NCBI RefSeq assembly: GCF_945890115.1
Contig: NZ_CAMDCK010000022.1
Location: forward strand, 1 to 33,991
Source: Sphingorhabdus sp. EL138
GTDB taxonomy: Bacteria; Pseudomonadota; Alphaproteobacteria; Sphingomonadales; Sphingomonadaceae
Reading direction: 5' to 3'
DNA: 33,991 nucleotides
Shown: positions 33,282 to 33,991 of the stretch, piece by piece
Numbering within the stretch: the stretch's first letter is position 1
How the letters are laid out: each line of letters opens with the position of its first letter
Position numbers and translations under genes: made by a program
The notes under the pieces: generated by a model
Database searches by the model: none
Told to the model about the DNA's origin: nothing
The model's input: the letters and a program-made list of their open reading frames with translations, nothing else

Positions 33282-33991
33282 CAACAATGTCTTCACGGCG
33301 TGAAATCCGGATAGCCTCCTCTGGCGTGGTGTCTCCGCTGCGCACCAATTTGCGCGCCGCGGCACTTAAATTGGGCTGATTCACAAACGCATGTCGCGCC
33401 AATATAGCTTCATCGCCGCCGTCATTGATTAATCGGCGGATGGTGTCATCGACGCGCACAGCCTCAAACACGCCAATCCGGCCCAAAAAGCCGATGTTGT
33501 TGCATTCAGGGCAACCGACGGCCTTATAAACTGCGGTGCCCTTGTCAAAACCAAGCAAAGACGCGGCATTGCCGTCGGCCTGAACCGTTTCGCGGCAATG
33601 CGGGCAGAGGCGGCGCACAAGCCGCTGCGCGATGACAGCGCGTAGCGTCGAGGCCAGCAAGAAGGGCTCTACCTTCATATCGCGCATACGCGTGATGGCA
33701 CCCAGCGCATCATTTGTGTGCACCGTCGTCAGCACCAAATGGCCGGTCAGCGCCGCTTGCACAGCAATATCGGCGGTTTCACGGTCGCGGATTTCGCCGA
33801 CCATTACGACGTCAGGATCCTGCCGCAAAATCGCGCGTAGGCCTGCAGCAAAGGTCATACCAACCTTCGCATTCACCTGCGTCTGGCCAATGCCTTCAAC
33901 GGCATATTCGACAGGATCTTCAACCGTCAATATGTTGCGGGATCCGTCATTCAGACGCTTTAAGCCTGCATATAATGTGGTGGTCTTACCC
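33274..33991 (-). CDS. gspE: Type II secretion ATPase GspE (N-terminal part outside window)
   Basis: C-terminal 238 residues of the hexameric ATPase that drives the pseudopilus; the frame is open to the window edge. It starts within Walker A ([11 protein letters not shown]), then the Asp box ([21 protein letters not shown]), Walker B ([19 protein letters not shown]), the His box ([13 protein letters not shown]), and the four-cysteine zinc motif of GspE (LCPHC and GCPEC). GspE is cytosolic and docks on GspL. gspC and gspD are not in the window and may lie beyond the edge. Confidence 0.95.
   Translation of the reverse strand, partial: GKTTTLYAGLKRLNDGSRNILTVEDPVEYAVEGIGQTQVNAKVGMTFAAGLRAILRQDPDVVMVGEIRDRETADIAVQAALTGHLVLTTVHTNDALGAITRMRDMKVEPFLLASTLRAVIAQRLVRRLCPHCRETVQADGNAASLLGFDKGTAVYKAVGCPECNNIGFLGRIGVFEAVRVDDTIRRLINDGGDEAILARHAFVNQPNLSAAARKLVRSGDTTPEEAIRISRREDIVDA

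Noticed and set aside
1-33991. Mobile elements, CRISPR arrays, phage or defence islands
   Set aside because: None seen: no transposase or integrase motifs, no regularly spaced repeats, and gene order is that of a conserved chromosome core.

Overview
The window is a densely packed stretch of bacterial core chromosome. It shows no insertion sequence, phage, CRISPR array or rRNA, and only one tRNA. Gene content and order point to an alphaproteobacterium of the order Sphingomonadales (Sphingopyxis/Sphingorhabdus-like; genus is a guess). The main clues are the dusB-ntrB-ntrC-ntrY-ntrX-hfq-hflX order, a fused ispDF gene next to dusB, a double-domain Hfq, and a tmk-holB-metG-tatD operon. By eye the base composition is moderately GC-rich (about mid-50s percent).

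Layout, left to right. (1) 2-457: 3' end of a PaaG-like enoyl-CoA hydratase/isomerase with a hairpin terminator. (2) 688-774, minus: tRNA-Ser(UGA). (3) 938-2008: exported lytic transglycosylase. (4) 2013-6725: an operon with its own promoter, beginning with a 30-codon mini-ORF coupled to tmk, then holB, metG, tatD and a membrane retropepsin-like protease. (5) 6818-7582: mazG, converging on the next block. (6) 16802 down to 7592, minus: dusB, ntrBC, ntrYX, then tandem hfq and hflX. (7) 16879-18536: ispDF-cinA, divergent from dusB. (8) 19927 down to 18500, minus: lipA and a COQ10/RatA-like START protein. (9) 19982-22500: an inorganic-carbon cassette of SbtA transporter, truncated PII-like protein and beta-carbonic anhydrase, coupled to a flavin split-barrel protein. 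(10) 24309 down to 22630, minus: ettA. (11) 24423-26059: exported M28 peptidase and a small coupled lipoprotein. (12) 33991 down to 26101, minus: a type II secretion operon gspE(partial)-F-G-H-I-J-K-L-M-N-O.

How the parts work together. The ntr block senses and transmits nitrogen and redox status; hfq and hflX add RNA- and ribosome-level control. The gsp operon builds the type II secreton that exports folded periplasmic enzymes; the nearby exported M28 peptidase could be a substrate, but this is only a guess from proximity. The SbtA/PII-like/carbonic anhydrase cassette resembles the bicarbonate uptake module of autotrophs, yet no carboxysome or RuBisCO gene is present here, so it more likely supplies bicarbonate or CO2 for heterotrophic carboxylation or pH balance.

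Most of the window is ordinary. The points most worth a second look are the SbtA/PII-like/CA/flavoprotein operon, the asymmetric tandem Hfq, the mini-ORF coupled to tmk, the face-to-face dusB/ispDF promoters with a palindrome (ispDF possibly leaderless), the inverted repeat between ntrC and ntrY, and two adjacent AT-rich palindromes in front of mazG. Promoters were found by eye from a shared pattern (TTG-type -35, GCTA-containing -10) and are predictions only.
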